A stretch of 64,000 bases of DNA, taken from Rhynochetos jubatus (lineage: Eukaryota > Chordata > Aves > Eurypygiformes > Rhynochetidae). Under the pieces are notes generated by a model that did not search any database, was not told the DNA's origin, and saw only the letters and a list, made by a program, of their open reading frames with translations. A program made the position numbers and the translations under genes. The stretch covers positions 27,527,408 through 27,591,407 of the forward strand of contig CM050657.1 in the NCBI GenBank assembly GCA_027574665.1, given 5' to 3'. This document shows positions 51,822 to 63,860 of the stretch, piece after piece (the stretch's first letter is position 1; each line of letters starts with the position of its first letter).

Positions 51822-54800
51822 CTGCATGGCGTTCACGGAAGGTTGCTAAGTATGCCTGACAAGTTGTCTGCCCCGAGCAAGCCGTAACGTATCTCAAATG
51901 CAAAGGCTCACAAAAGCGGAACCTCCATGGGCTCCAGACCGCAGATAATTCCCTTATGCGTGTGCCATGAATAAACTCTCGCTCTCCTCAACCCCCAGAT
52001 GGGACGAGGCTTTCACTCTATGCACGCGCTTTTAAGATTACTTCACCAGGCTATCGCCTCGGCCTTAACCAAAGAAAACACAAATATAAGAGCGAGCCAG
52101 CACATTAAGAAGTCTGCAGGGAAATAGGCAAAAATCTAATAGCTGGTGGGTGAGGACTGTGCACGCGTGTGTATGTACAACCACACAGAGCCTGTTCTGT
52201 ATACAACACCGTGGTATATTCACTGTCTGTATCAATGCCTTACTTTGGTTCACCCTGGACAAAAAGTCATCATCAGAATATCCTCAGGACTAAGGAGCCT
52301 TTCACAGCCCAGTTTCTGTCTTTCAGTCGCTCAGTTAACCCTGTACCTTCTCAACAGATGAAGGTTTCAGTGTCATTTCATTCACTGGCCTGATCCTCAC
52401 CATGAAACTCCAATTCAAGCACGGCCACGTGATGAGACCAGGCCGTACAACACGATCCTGCAGTGTAAGCACAGTCAAAGCTCTCTGACTGTTACCCAGG
52501 GTACCAAGGGAGTGGGTGCTCTCTGCAAGGCTGTAAACAACATACAGTACTCTTGTTGAGAGACAAGGAAACACCACTGGAGTCACAAACCCGCCCACCA
52601 ATGGTTCACTACTTACCCCGAACTAGAAATACATGACTACAATATAAATAGAGGTTTTATTATTTTAAAGCACTTTTAGCACATAAACCACACATTGGAA
52701 ACAAATGGACTCTATTCTTTCAGGGAGGAATTACAGCAGTCCCAAATAAAATAACTAGGAGAGAAATCCATTTTTGGGGGAAGAGAAAGCCGTGTAATCC
52801 AGCCTTCCACTCGAGAGAGAGAGCCAGTACGAGGTCATTGAACACCACAACTCTGTACTTGGCTGCAGTGCGATGGAAAGAAACCTCTGCCAAAAAAAAG
52901 ACACGTGGAGCAACTGCCCAATTCCAGACTGCTGTTAACTTGTTTAAGTATGGAAGAGGGATGAGGAGCAAGACCCCCCTGCAGCTCTTTTACAAAACCA
53001 GTGTCACAATGCTTTATGTAAAGGATGAGCACTGCAGCCAGCAGTACTTAGCCAAATTAATTGAGATCTGGACATAATGGCGTAGCGTGAAGTTTAATAT
53101 TAGCGAAGCGGCTAGCAAGCTGATTTCTAGGAACACTGGCTGGCCCATTCCTATTTTTAAAACTTCCAGTGAAACACTGCTGCAGTACAGACACGAGCAA
53201 AGCAACAGACGTATTAATTTCCCTTTCTTGTGGTGCACAGCTGCTCAGCTTTCCTGGGCAGTGGCTGCAAGCAACGTTCAAACAAGCTTTTTTGATTAGA
53301 AGAGGCAAAGAATTTCATGACAAAGTTTCAAAATACAATAAATTATTTACCTTCTAGATGGTGCTGATCTATTTCACTGACTACTTTGGTGAATTGCCTT
53401 TTCTATGTGACAGCTTAACTAGGCACTTGGGGAAGCAACCTGAAGTACTGCCACACACCGTAACACCTGATAGCACCACTCCGTCTACTTCCTGAAGAGT
53501 TGGGTAATTAACGCTGAGGGTGTTACTTGTGCCAAAACACTGCAGCTACTACTCCCTGCCAACGAGATATACACATGTATTCTGCCCTCAATCTCCGTTT
53601 CCACCTCCTATCGTTCAGGGCACTGCAGAAGTTCCTCTCATACAACACACCAACTAACGGCAAACATCCTTACTTCTGCCATCCCCTTTCCCCTGATTGC
53701 ACTCACACTTTTTTTCTTTGTACAAACATTTTTGTGCTGAATACTAGTGATTATTTTCCCTGTATTAAATGAATGTTATGAGCAAAAGGGAAGGGAAAGC
53801 CCACAAAAGGAAAAGCAGTATATTTGAAGACAGTAAGGAGCTAAAAGACACCCCACTCCACTTTTCTCTAAGGCAGTTAACGTCCAACAGGCATTTGACC
53901 CCTAGGCTCTCACCAAATTCCTAAGTCAGGAACAACCCCTATGGCAGGCGCTGTTACAAAGCCTGCTGCCCAGCAGTACAGTACCCCCAGTACAGGGTAC
54001 ACACAACAGCAGCACCAGAAAGCTTAATTCTTTACACTTACACTTCTTTACACCTTTATACTTCCCTTACTTTGTAGCAACCAGTTATCTGCAGACACTG
54101 GACATCAGCCGTGCCAACCCTCAGGACACTCCAGCACAAATCCGGTTTAGTATAACTGAAATATGAGGTGCTGAAGATGCGATGAGAACCGGTGCACCTC
54201 ACTGAATACACTGGGTTTTTTCTCTTCTGCATGAATATTCACTTCTGGTACAAAAAATACCAGTACAAGTTCAGCCAGAAATTTCAGGTCCTGCGTGAGT
54301 TTTCTACAATAGCAACACAAAAGCTTTACCGCAACAGCTGTGCCACCCCAGCCTCCCCCCAGCGCAAGGCACACAGGCCAGGGAAGCTCCCCTGGAAAAC
54401 ATGCCCCCACAGACCTGCTGGGCTCGGCACTCTGCGTTATGGGTGCAGAGACAGCGATCGCTGCCCAGCACAGAACATCACCGCTCCACGTGGCAGCCCC
54501 AAACCTGGCTACGACAACCAGCGACCCCAGTTATAGCTTCCAAGGCATCTGCTGCCTGTTAGCCAAGAGACAATGGTTAATTCTGCTCATCCTTAGTTGA
54601 CGTAGCTAGAATTAACCCTGAAACTAACAGCTTTGTACCCTGGCGTGAGTCCTCAGCGTAAGGTATTTTATAAAAATTTGCCTTTCACAGGCAACATTAC
54701 TGGCAACCCAAAAAAACATGCTAAAAAGATGGTAACTTCATTAAGTTTCCCAGCGCCGTACACATTCAACACAGCAAGCAACCCAGACTTCAGAACCATT

Positions 54801-56479
54801 GTGCCTGCTGGTGAATAAAACAGAACATCTGGAAGTCCCTAAGTGCTCCCACTGAGCAGTCTAACTGAAACCAGAATTTGGCCTGGCGTCTTCAGATCTT
54901 AACTTGGGTATCTTTAGAAGACCACCTTTGCAGATCTGAGTGCGTTTGCCTCAGATACCGAATCAAAAGCCCTGATGAAATCCAGCGCCAGTGCGTTTCA
55001 TCAGTCAACAGGAAGTCAGACTCGCAGAAGTCGTAGACGATTTTTGCCACCCTGCAACTGAAGTCTTGATGTTTTCAAGACAGACTGAATAAAATGTAAC
55101 TCAAATGCACAACAAGTAATAATATATTCTTAAGTTAGTAGTGTGAGATCTCCTAGCAACACCTTAAAAAACTACTCTCCTCAAGAGAACCAGACCATCA
55201 AATTCAGATTTGCTTCATCAATCTCATTCTCTGGGGTTTTTTTGCATTCTTGCAGCAGAGACACAGCAGAGTAAAACATACTTCTAATAGTACTTCATTT
55301 AAAATACTGTAAGGTTCAATTAGACCATACAATAGTTTGGCTGCTGTACGGACTGAAATACACTCTCTTAGGGGACAACTACCCAGCACAGTGTCTGGGC
55401 AGAGCCCAAACCAACCGTGATGGTTCCCAGAACGTTTCCACCAAAACTTCCTCAGTGTAGCGTATCCTGTTTGACGATGGGCCGCATCCTGATCTCTACG
55501 TGCCTGGAGGGCAGGACCACACAAATCTGCCGGTGGGATGGCTGTACAGCCACGACCAGATTTGACAAGGGCTGATAGCACATGCAACCTTTGTGGGAGG
55601 TCAGGAGAGACAAGTAAGTTTCTACCAAGCTTTCAAGCTTCAGAAGCTTGGAAATGCTTTCTCAAGTCCTCCAAAGCTGACTGCAAAAGCCCTGCAGATG
55701 TAGTGAGGTAAAGAAAACGACTCGCATTTGGTGTACAGATAGCCAGGAAGCAGGAACCGGCTGCTGCCGCCAAGCAGAGCGGCCGTTTCAGAGCTGCTCT
55801 CCGTTTCTAGTGGGCAAGGGCCCTCGGAAGACGGAAGCGGCCCACCAACTTTATGGGAACAGAGTTGCAGAACGATTTCCTGTTTTATGCAGAGAGTGCT
55901 TTGCATGTGGGCACCGCCGTGGGGCAAACTTTGGTCAGTGATGACATTTCACTTACAACTTTCCCTCTTTCAGCTTTTCAGTCTGCTTCATGAACTGTGT
56001 TGCCTGAAAAACTAGAAAATACTTATCTGAATTGCATGATTCACAGAAATGATATGCTTAATCATCTAAGAAGGAGTCGTTTATCTCTCGTAGCACATAA
56101 CTTTAAGTCCAAAGGGATCTAAATATGAAAATGGCTAAAAAATGACTCATAAATGGCTAGCGATTCAAAAACGTTAGTGGACGTTTCTCTGTGAATCCCA
56201 ACAATTTCTCCTCCGCGCCTACCAGCTAAGCTCTTACACACAACCACCTAAAGGGAAAACACTGTTAAGTAACGTGGTAACAGTTTACAGCCCTCTCGTG
56301 CTATTCCACTGATGGAGAGACGTGGGGACTGAAGCCTGACACGATGCATTTTAGAGGCGAATGCTGCGAGGAAAACCAGGCTCTGTTTCTGCGGCACTTC
56401 AGGCCCCTTCCATGGGGTTTCCAGCGGAAATCACCAAAAGCGCACACGTACCTCAGCTGTCACGGGCATACACGAGCCT

Positions 56480-57500
56480 ACGGGCTGTGAAGTACCCAAA
56501 CGCCATGTGACTGAGGACTCCGAGAGCCGCGGGGCTCGGGCCCGACCCCGGCGCATCCCGCGCTTATTTGCGTCGTCGTGTTCCCCTGCACCCGCGCGGG
56601 CGAAGCTCACCCGAAGGCAAAGAGGCGGCAGTCCGAGGGGGAGACAGCCGACTCGCTCCCGAGAGGAGGGAGGGAGGCCAGCAGCCGCCCGCAGCGCTGA
56701 CCGGCGGAGCCGCGGAGGTACCGGCAGCGAGCCGCCCGGCGCTGGCCCGCGGGCTGCTCGGCGCGGGGCCGTGCGGGCCGAGGTACCCAGCGCGGCGCCC
56801 TCCGCCGCGCTGCGCTCCCCGCGGGGTTGCCCGCCGCGCCGCGCCGCTCCCCGCCTCCCGAGCGCGCTTCGCACCTGGGCCGCTGCCCGCTGCCCGCCGC
56901 AGCCGCCCCGGCCCGCCCCGCCGCGCTCACCCGCTGCTGCAGCCGCCCGGCGGCGGCGGCCGTGGCCGCGCTGTGCCGCAGCTCCGCCGCCTGCCCCGGC
57001 CGCAGCAGGCTCCGCGTGAAGCGCCGCGTCCGTTCGCCGGCCATGGGCGCCGGCAGCCCCGCGCTCCGGCCGCCGCTCCCCGCCCGGGCCGAGGCGCCGT
57101 CAGGAAGCGGAACTGGGGGTTTCCCTCCCGCTCCCCCCGCCCGGGGGAGGTGTGCGGGGCGGGGGCCGCCCGCCGCCGGCAAGTTCGCAGCCCCTCCCCG
57201 GGGGAGCGTCGCGGCCCCGCCGCTTTCGCTGGCCATGTGCGCCGCGCCCGGGCGACGGTCCCGGGGGAGCCCCCGCGCTCCCGCCCCGGCAGGTCCGAGG
57301 CGGCTGCGCGCCGCGGGGGTGACGGGGCCCCCGGCGGGGGCTGGGGGCGCGGGGTGCGGGAGGGAGCCCGGGCCGGGCCGAGTACCCCTCTCTGCGTGCG
57401 TGCAGTCGCCCAAGGATGCTCTGCCAGGAAGGCTGCTGGGCTGGGTGCGGGACGGGGAGAGCTGCCCCTGGTGTGAACCGCTCGGCAGGGAATACCGGCT
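56480..57500 (-). promoter_or_regulatory. DOCK10: CpG island promoter of DOCK10 exon 1.1
   Basis: About 1 kb of very GC-rich, CpG-dense sequence, the only strong CpG island in the window, surrounds exon 1.1. Upstream of the ATG (57044-57600) there is no convincing TATA box. Several GC boxes and a tandem ETS pair (AGGAAGCGGAAC on the plus strand, 57102-57113) are present, typical of a TATA-less, broadly used promoter. The transcription start cannot be placed exactly. Long open frames on both strands here result from GC-rich composition. Confidence 0.85.
56931..57044 (-). CDS. DOCK10: DOCK10 first coding exon (exon 1.1), N-terminus only
   Basis: On the minus strand the ATG at 57044 opens 38 codons, MAGERTRRFTRSLLRPG followed by QAAELRHSAAT and an alanine-rich tail ending LQQR. 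They stop at the donor CGG|GTGAGC (intron bases 56930-56925) in phase 0. The peptide is nearly identical to the human DOCK10 N-terminus as I remember it, which ends QQQR before the next exon. The tail is a few residues shorter and differs after HSAA. It also resembles the FTR...PGTAAELRQS start of DOCK9. DOCK10 activates Cdc42 and Rac through a DHR2 domain and binds membranes through PH and DHR1 domains; these are encoded beyond the window. The RPG-AAELR block is conserved in this family. The downstream intron exceeds 56.9 kb. Confidence 0.93.
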
Positions 57501-57561
57501 GACGGGGGACACCCGGGGCCTGCCCGCCAGGTTTCTTGAGAAGTCAGCTCTCTGGTCAGCG

Positions 57562-57584
57562 CCCCCCCCCCCCCCCCCCCCCCC
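57562..57584. repeat. DOCK10: Poly-C tract of 23 (poly-G on the DOCK10 sense strand)
   Basis: Uninterrupted C23 on plus at the upstream edge of the CpG island, about 520 bp before the exon 1.1 ATG. On the sense strand it is G23, with potential for G-quadruplex formation. The exact length may be unreliable in an assembly. Confidence 0.85.
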
Positions 57585-57600
57585 GAGCTTTGCCGAGCAG

Positions 57601-59655
57601 CAAGGGCTGCGGTGGGCCCTGCACCGTGTGAGGCTGGACATCTTCCAGTCCTTTCGCCAGCGCCATCGCATCCCTGTTTCTTCACTGTGGAAAACTCCGC
57701 TGATACACGATGAGGTTTAGCCATTTAAGCCCACAGAAGTTACGCGACAGTCACAGCTCCCCCTCTTCCCCAGCTGAATGATCGTATCTACCATTAGTAG
57801 GAATATGGCTTTATCCCTTCACACCAAGCTGTGATGTGGAGAACATAGGATTGCTGTGAGAGCTCTGTCTGAATTTCTTCGCACAAGAATACCTACATTC
57901 CTCTCCGTGATGCAGAATTTTCATAATTCAGTTACACTGGGAGGCGTGGGACAGGCGGCAAGCACAAGCGATCTCGCGTTTGGTGCACGGCAATCCGGAT
58001 GAGCCGCATCGAAACAGAACTTGAGGTGTAGTCCCTGGCCAGTCACAGGTGCTGTGCACAGTCCTGAGGGCACCATCGTCAGCTGCAAAGGCCCTGAGGC
58101 ACAGAGGCAACAGTCGGCCAACACTTAGTTAGACTGTTGTATGGGGGAGTTACATGTTGCAAGAACTTCCGGCTTTGATCCTCACGGAGGGGCACGCTGC
58201 CTGTTTTGATGTAACTAAGTCAGGGGCAGTACCAGTGTGCTATTGATTCACTGTAGTTCCCACTTCTCCAAACTTACTAAAGATACCAAAGGTAGCAATG
58301 ATAATAGGACATCGTAGCCCAGAGTTTAAGTATTTCTCTGCAAGGGTAACACTTCCTAGTAAGGTGAATTATCCGAAGTGTGTTGTGCCCCAGAATTGGT
58401 TTAAAACAAGTAAAGATACAAGCCTAAATAGTTCTACCAATCCTTATCTTGTAGTATCTTGGAGATGATAATTGTTTCAGTCTAAAGGTCAGTAAGAAGG
58501 TACTACTGGATGGGAAAAGTTTGCTTCCCCTTGAGAAATTTAAGAGAAAAAGCCACTGAGAGGTGGAAAGAGGAGACTCCATTCACTGTACAAACAATCC
58601 AGATAAGGGTCACTGTAGGAAACTGCAGCCTGATGTTGCAAAGAATAAAAAGAAGAGCAAGCAGCCTTAGTGACTGAGGAAGCATTCTGCCTCAAGACAA
58701 AGATGCAAGTGATGATAACTTTGACTGCAGTTTGCTGCAGACGGCAAAGAAAACACACATCGCATCTCTGAGAAAGAATAATGAAAACAAACAGTTTCTT
58801 CCATTCCGTGTGTGCATGCACCTTCTGGAAAATGGTTTTAAGAAACAATCACCGTAATCCAGGTCAGGAACCTGCAGCCATCCCCGTCTTTGGGCACAGA
58901 ACTGTTGCTCCTGCTCAGATGTGGTCAGCTCTGTGGTCAGGCACTAGCAGCCCGTGTCCCACGACTTCTGTCTTCACAGCTATACATGGGCAAGCTAGGG
59001 GTTGAGGTAATACGCAGATGCTTGCCAGTGAGCAGTTGGCTGCTTAAATCTATTAGTAGACATCAAGAAATAGAAGAGCCAGCTGTTACTGCACCACAAA
59101 CATTTTCGAGCCTGCAGGAAAGCAAGAAATATCCATAGATACTGAAATACTGAGCAAAATAGGCAGTTGGATTAAATATAACACCTATTTTTGTATTATC
59201 ATCCTCTTAAGCCAACACTTGGTGACAGTCTGGGCAAGGAGCGCTGTCAAAGATGAACTGAGTCTGCTGCCTCTGAAATCGTCACGCATAGGGCAAAGCA
59301 CAAGTGTCTAGGATTTTACATGCACGTGGTTCTTTACCAAGTAGCTATTATGCAAAATTAATTATTTTGCTTTGTCTCAGTGTTTCATAAGGAAATACTC
59401 TTATGTCTCTGTATTTCATAAGTGGTTTAGTTTTCAGGTTTCAGTTGGTTATTACACAGGGACACTGTACTTTTTAAGTCTTTCCATTTGATTTTGAGTA
59501 TCCCATAGTGTAGCTCTAGTATGACTACTAAAAAAAAAAGAGGTATATATGGTATATCCTGTTAATTCTCCACCCTTAAAAACTGTTCGTTTGATAAACA
59601 CGTGATTAGCATTAGCAAAATAGCAATAACAGCAAAGTTGTAACTTTGGATCAAA
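57601..59655. other. 5' flank of DOCK10, no gene seen
   Basis: Beyond the CpG island the sequence returns to AT-leaning unique DNA. No coding exon, divergent gene start or repeat was recognised. Distal enhancers are possible but not visible from sequence. Confidence 0.55.
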
Positions 59656-59958
59656 GAATCACAGACTGGTTTGGGTTGGAAGGGACCTCACAGACCATCT
59701 AGTTCCAACCCCACTTGCCATGGGCAGGGACACCCTCCACTAGACCAGGTTGCTCCAAGCCTCATCCAGCCTGGCCTTGGACACTGCCAGGGATGGGGCA
59801 TCCACAGCTTCTCTGGGCAACCTGTCCCAGTGCCTCCCCACCCTCTCCGGGAAAAATTTCTTCCTGATATCTAATGTAAATCTTTCAATTTAAACCCATT
59901 ACCCCTTGTCCTGTCACTACAGGCCCTTGTAAGAAGTGTCCCCCATCCCCCCTGCCTG
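59656..59958 (-). mobile_element. CR1 LINE 3' fragment, minus orientation
   Basis: Starts with the reversed CR1 tail 'gaatcacagactggtttggg', continues 'ttggaagggacctcacagac', 'catgggcagggacaccctcc' and 'ccttgtcctgtcactacagg', then is cut off at a CA microsatellite. It is very similar to the reverse complement of the copy at 62.8-63.4 kb, so both belong to closely related young subfamilies. Confidence 0.93.
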
Positions 59959-59984
59959 ACACACGCACACACACACACACACAC
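59959..59984. repeat. CA microsatellite
   Basis: About 13 CA units with one interruption, abutting the truncated 5' end of the CR1 fragment. Confidence 0.85.
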
Positions 59985-62781
59985 CCCTTCCATATTCAGT
60001 CTTAGGCTAGAGAACTGGAGTTACAGAAACAAATCCTTCTTAAAACATGAGTTTGAAGTCTATTCCTACAACTACTGAAGATTCACTCTAAGAGTTGGAT
60101 GATCGTAGAATCACTGAGGGAGAGCAATTTTAGCACTGCACATAGTGGCTGGCAGTAAGGACTGGGTTTCCAACTTCAAACCAGCTTTGGATCTGGAACA
60201 CTTTTTCTCAAAGTGCAGGAATGTTTGGAGAATTCTGTTTCAATACCACTGCTATCAGGAGCAAAATCTTCAACTTGCAGTTGCATGAAGTAGCAAGACC
60301 AGAGGAGTTTTGTCTCTTTTTAGCAAGAGCATGAAGTCTATTTTCGTTCACAGCTGTGTGTTAGCTCAAATAGACAAATAGTTACACTTTCTCACAAATG
60401 CAGCAAAGAATCACGTCCCTGAGTAGCCATTTCCCACAGGCATAAAGCAAACCAAAAGGTACAGCAAAACCCTGTTTAGGTTTGCTTCTTTAACAGATTT
60501 GGTAACCTAGCATTTCTAGTACTAGGTTTTGAAGCAGATTACAGGCATCTGTCACGTTATGTACCTGTACTTGCAAGCTTACCCAGTAAATTGTCTTATT
60601 TTTCTAATACAAAGATTTAGCTTCATTATCTGGGGATTCCAGATCATACCAAAAGGTTACTCAGGAGTGTGAGTGCTTAAACATGTTGCTTAAGTTTTCT
60701 TTGTCCCTGAAATGGTCGCTCATTTAATTAGTGAAGAAGCCGTTGGTGGTGTTCTATCTCTAAGCTGATGCACACAAATTTCTATGCAAACATATTTTTC
60801 ATCAACATAATGCCTTCCCCCGGGCCCCTGCCTCCCCTGGCACTGTTCACAACCTCAGTTCTGTACCATCAGCAGCACACGCTAACTGCAAGGTGAAGCT
60901 AACTGCTGCGGGGGCTTGTTATCTGCGCTGCCAAAAACACAAACTTACTGTGTAGTGAAGTTTCATTTTCTCTGGGGCTTTGAATTCTTCCTGAGTGCAA
61001 TGAAATGAGTTCTCCTGTCCACCTGGCTCTCCAGAGCTTTTAGTACAATTTTAAGTTGTCACGAACTGCTGACAGTCATTTGCAAACCACGGAATATAGC
61101 GGCCTCTGTCACTACTGACAGCACAAGAAAGTTAACTCTTTTAACACAACTTTAAATGCAAGTGCCTTTTAAATTCATAAACTCATAAGACCTCACTATT
61201 CACATCCCAGCTACTTCCCACTCCCTGTGATTTATTACAAATAGCAGCATTGCACAATCTTTAACGATCCTGCTGCCTGTGGCACACGGCATACAACCAG
61301 ACTGCAGGCACCTACCCTTGACAGGACAATTACGATTGCTTTTGAACACAGTTCAGTCTACCGAGGAGGAACACACCCTCACAGGCCTGAGGGTTCTCCC
61401 TCTGTGACTGCTACCCACACTGTGTCTGGGTTACTTCTCCAAGACTTGACTTCCCTTGGCATTTTCATTTGACAGTGAGTGAATTTAACCAAATTCAAGG
61501 TGATACATCTATCTGAAGTTTTAATGCAGAACCTATCATGTCATAAGACAAAATAGAAGGAAATGAAAACACAGAAACACAAAATATCTCCTTCAACGCT
61601 CAAAAACCTACAAAGGTAATACTCTTGCAAGTGTCTCTAATATCTACATTTATAGGTTCACTTTACCGCAGAGGTTATACTCTGTAAAAACAGGCTTTTA
61701 GCTTCAAGGATATTACAAGACACGTTTCCAGACCTTCAGCTAGCCTTTCTGTAAGGGACCAGGTGGGGTGTAGCTGCTTGAGTAGAAGCATCGTTGGCAT
61801 CAGGAAGGCTATTTTATCAAGGCAGGTAAGAGAATCACGGGGTGGCTCCAAATATTTCAAGATTCCTTCTGTGTCCTACTCTATTGATGGTTTCTGTATA
61901 AATATAACTATTTCTGCTAGATTTGTAAGGATGTAGGCTGATCATTGAAGAATCTGCAAGTGACAGATCCGAGTGGAACTATTAATAGGAATTAATTAAC
62001 ACATGTATGTCTTTAATGAACTGGGATCAAGTAGGTAATTAAGTGTAGACCTCTAACACCAGACAAACGTGTTTCCTTTTTATAAAGTCTTATTACTAGA
62101 AATCACGCTGCTTGTAGAAGACAGGCTTGTTACTTGTTTTATAGGCTCATGGAGGTCAGAATATTTTTCCTTAATTACAGAATCCCAGGTCTGACCTCCT
62201 TTAGTCACACTGCTGGGTCAAAATTCTTGGCCTTTTACAGCATGAAATATAAGAAGTTGAGGAGAAAAGAGCACTGCAGGAAAAAATCTGCTCTATTGAA
62301 AGGACACTGTAGTATTCCAGTACATAATTTCAGTGAGAACAAAGACGTATACATATTTAACAGTACCTCTGACCAAGGCATGAAATCAGATAAGTGGCCA
62401 GAAAAATGAGTATGTCATGTGGATCTGACTTCATCCATACTTAGGAACTCTAGATTTACACTCCTCCCCCATCCCACCCCACCTCACAAATTTTATACTA
62501 CAGGAAATATTTATTCATCCAAACCAGTTACTTTTGAGTAACTTGGCTTTGCCTTGTGAATAAAATGAGACATAAATTGTGCATTGAAGTCAGGAGAAAA
62601 ATCCTTCTACCTTCATTGGATCAAGAGATGGCATCTCTCTGGGAAAGAAAAGGATTTTTTTCTTATTCCACTGAGGATCATATGTTCTTGCAATAACACA
62701 GCAAGCAAAGTCACCTGCTACTTGAAGCTACAGATGCAACATGACAAGGGACCTAAGTTATCTACAAGTGCCTCATGAGAG
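59985..62781. other. 5' flank of DOCK10, no gene seen
   Basis: AT-rich unique sequence. Open frames are short and lack recognisable features. No repeat was identified. Confidence 0.5.
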
Positions 62782-63381
62782 GTATCCTGGGCTGTATCCA
62801 CAGCAGCGTGGCCAGCAGGTCGAGGGAGGAGATTCTTCCCCTCTGCTCTACTCTCTTGAGACTCCACCTGCAGTTCTGCATCCAGCTCTGGGGCCCTCAA
62901 CATCAGAAGGATATCGAGTGATTGGAGCAAGTCCAGAGGAGGCCATGAAGATGCTCAGAGGGCTGGAGCCCCTCTGCTATGTGGACAGGCTGAGAGAGTT
63001 GGGCTTGTTCAGCCTGGAGAAGAGAAGGCTTTGGGGAGACCTTATAGCACCTTCCAGTACCTGAAGGGGCTACAGGAAAGCTGGGGGGTTTGTTTTTACA
63101 AGGGCCTGTAATGACAGGACAAGGGGTAACGGCTTTAAATTGAAAGTGGAGAGATTTAGATTGGACATCAGGGAGAAGTTCTCCCCAGAGAGGGTGGGGG
63201 GCACTGGGACAGGTTGCCCAGAGAAGCTGTGGATGCCCCATCCCTGGCAGTGTCCAAGGCCAGGCTGGATGAGGCTTGGAGCAACCTGGCCTAGTGGAGG
63301 GTGTCCCTGCCCATGGCAGGGGGGTTGGAACTGAGTGATCTTTAAGGTCCCTTCCAACCCAAACCAGTCTGTGGTTGTATG
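62782..63381 (+). mobile_element. CR1 LINE, 5'-truncated, plus orientation
   Basis: Contains the CR1 3' module in order: 'tatcctgggctgtatccaca', 'gcgtggccagcaggtcgagg', 'agactccacctgcagttctg', 'cctggagaagagaaggcttt', 'aatgacaggacaaggggtaa', 'caaggccaggctggatgagg' and the ending 'ccaacccaaaccagtctgtg'. It is truncated and non-coding. It is oriented opposite to DOCK10 and to the CR1 at 59.7 kb, so the two could form a large inverted pair about 3 kb apart. Confidence 0.94.
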
Positions 63382-63664
63382 AAAGCTGGAACTGCTATTT
63401 TAAAAGATAAAACTTTAGGGGACAAACAAGAAAAGCAAAAGAACCCAGAAAATTTTTATTCACAATTATATTTGGATAAAGAGATGTAAAATGCGAGGTT
63501 GCTTTGCAGTTATTTAATGACAGCAGGCACGTTCAGCTGCATGGCCTCCACCATCCCCCTACAGAAGCCATAATGTTAGAGCTGCATCCATTGAAAATTT
63601 AATATTTAATGACAGTCTTTTTGTGGCAGCATTTGCATGGTCTTAAACTTGGATAATGTGAAAT

Positions 63665-63860
63665 GTAAAGGTGGCACTACCTAATGGTTAGGACAATAGT
63701 CTGGACACCTGGGCTGATTCCTATTCTGCAGAATTTATGTTACTCTGTTTGTGTTTCCTCTGAAAGATGGGAAAAATAGCACTTTGCTACCTCAGCATGG
63801 ATGTAGTTTAAAGGTGTTCAACTGTTCAGTTCACAAGGTTCAAATGAGTAACAAGGCTAC
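63665..63860 (+). mobile_element. MIR-like SINE
   Basis: The succession 'ctacctaatggttaggacaa', 'tctggacacctgggctgatt', 'tttcctctgaaagatgggaa', 'aatagcactttgctacctc' and 'gttcaaatgagtaacaagg' follows the MIR consensus from the tRNA-like head to the 3' part. Divergence is high, as expected for this ancient amniote SINE. The call is from memory, but the collinear match is convincing. Confidence 0.6.

Larger units (their letters stand above)
40201..56479 (-). other. DOCK10 intron 1 proximal part, no recognised gene
   Basis: About 16 kb of intron immediately downstream of exon 1.1. I found no exon or transposon. Items seen: AT-rich, TAAT-rich sequence at 41.5-42.1 kb, a pair of perfect hairpins at 50.16-50.23 kb, a 15-bp direct repeat pair at 51.8 kb, an inverted HindIII-site motif at 55.63 kb and several short homopolymer runs. 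Open frames of 100-150 codons (for example minus 45207-45656) have no recognised features. Confidence 0.55.

Noticed and set aside
55625-55651. Inverted CCAAGCTT...AAGCTTGG motif, considered as a heat-shock element
   Set aside because: The GAA/TTC units are not spaced as in heat-shock elements; it is only a short palindrome.
56568-57724. Several open frames of 265-354 codons on both strands across the CpG island
   Set aside because: GC-rich sequence has few stop codons. Only the 38-codon segment ending at the donor at 56930 matches a known protein; the rest is Arg/Pro/Ala/Gly-rich chance coding.
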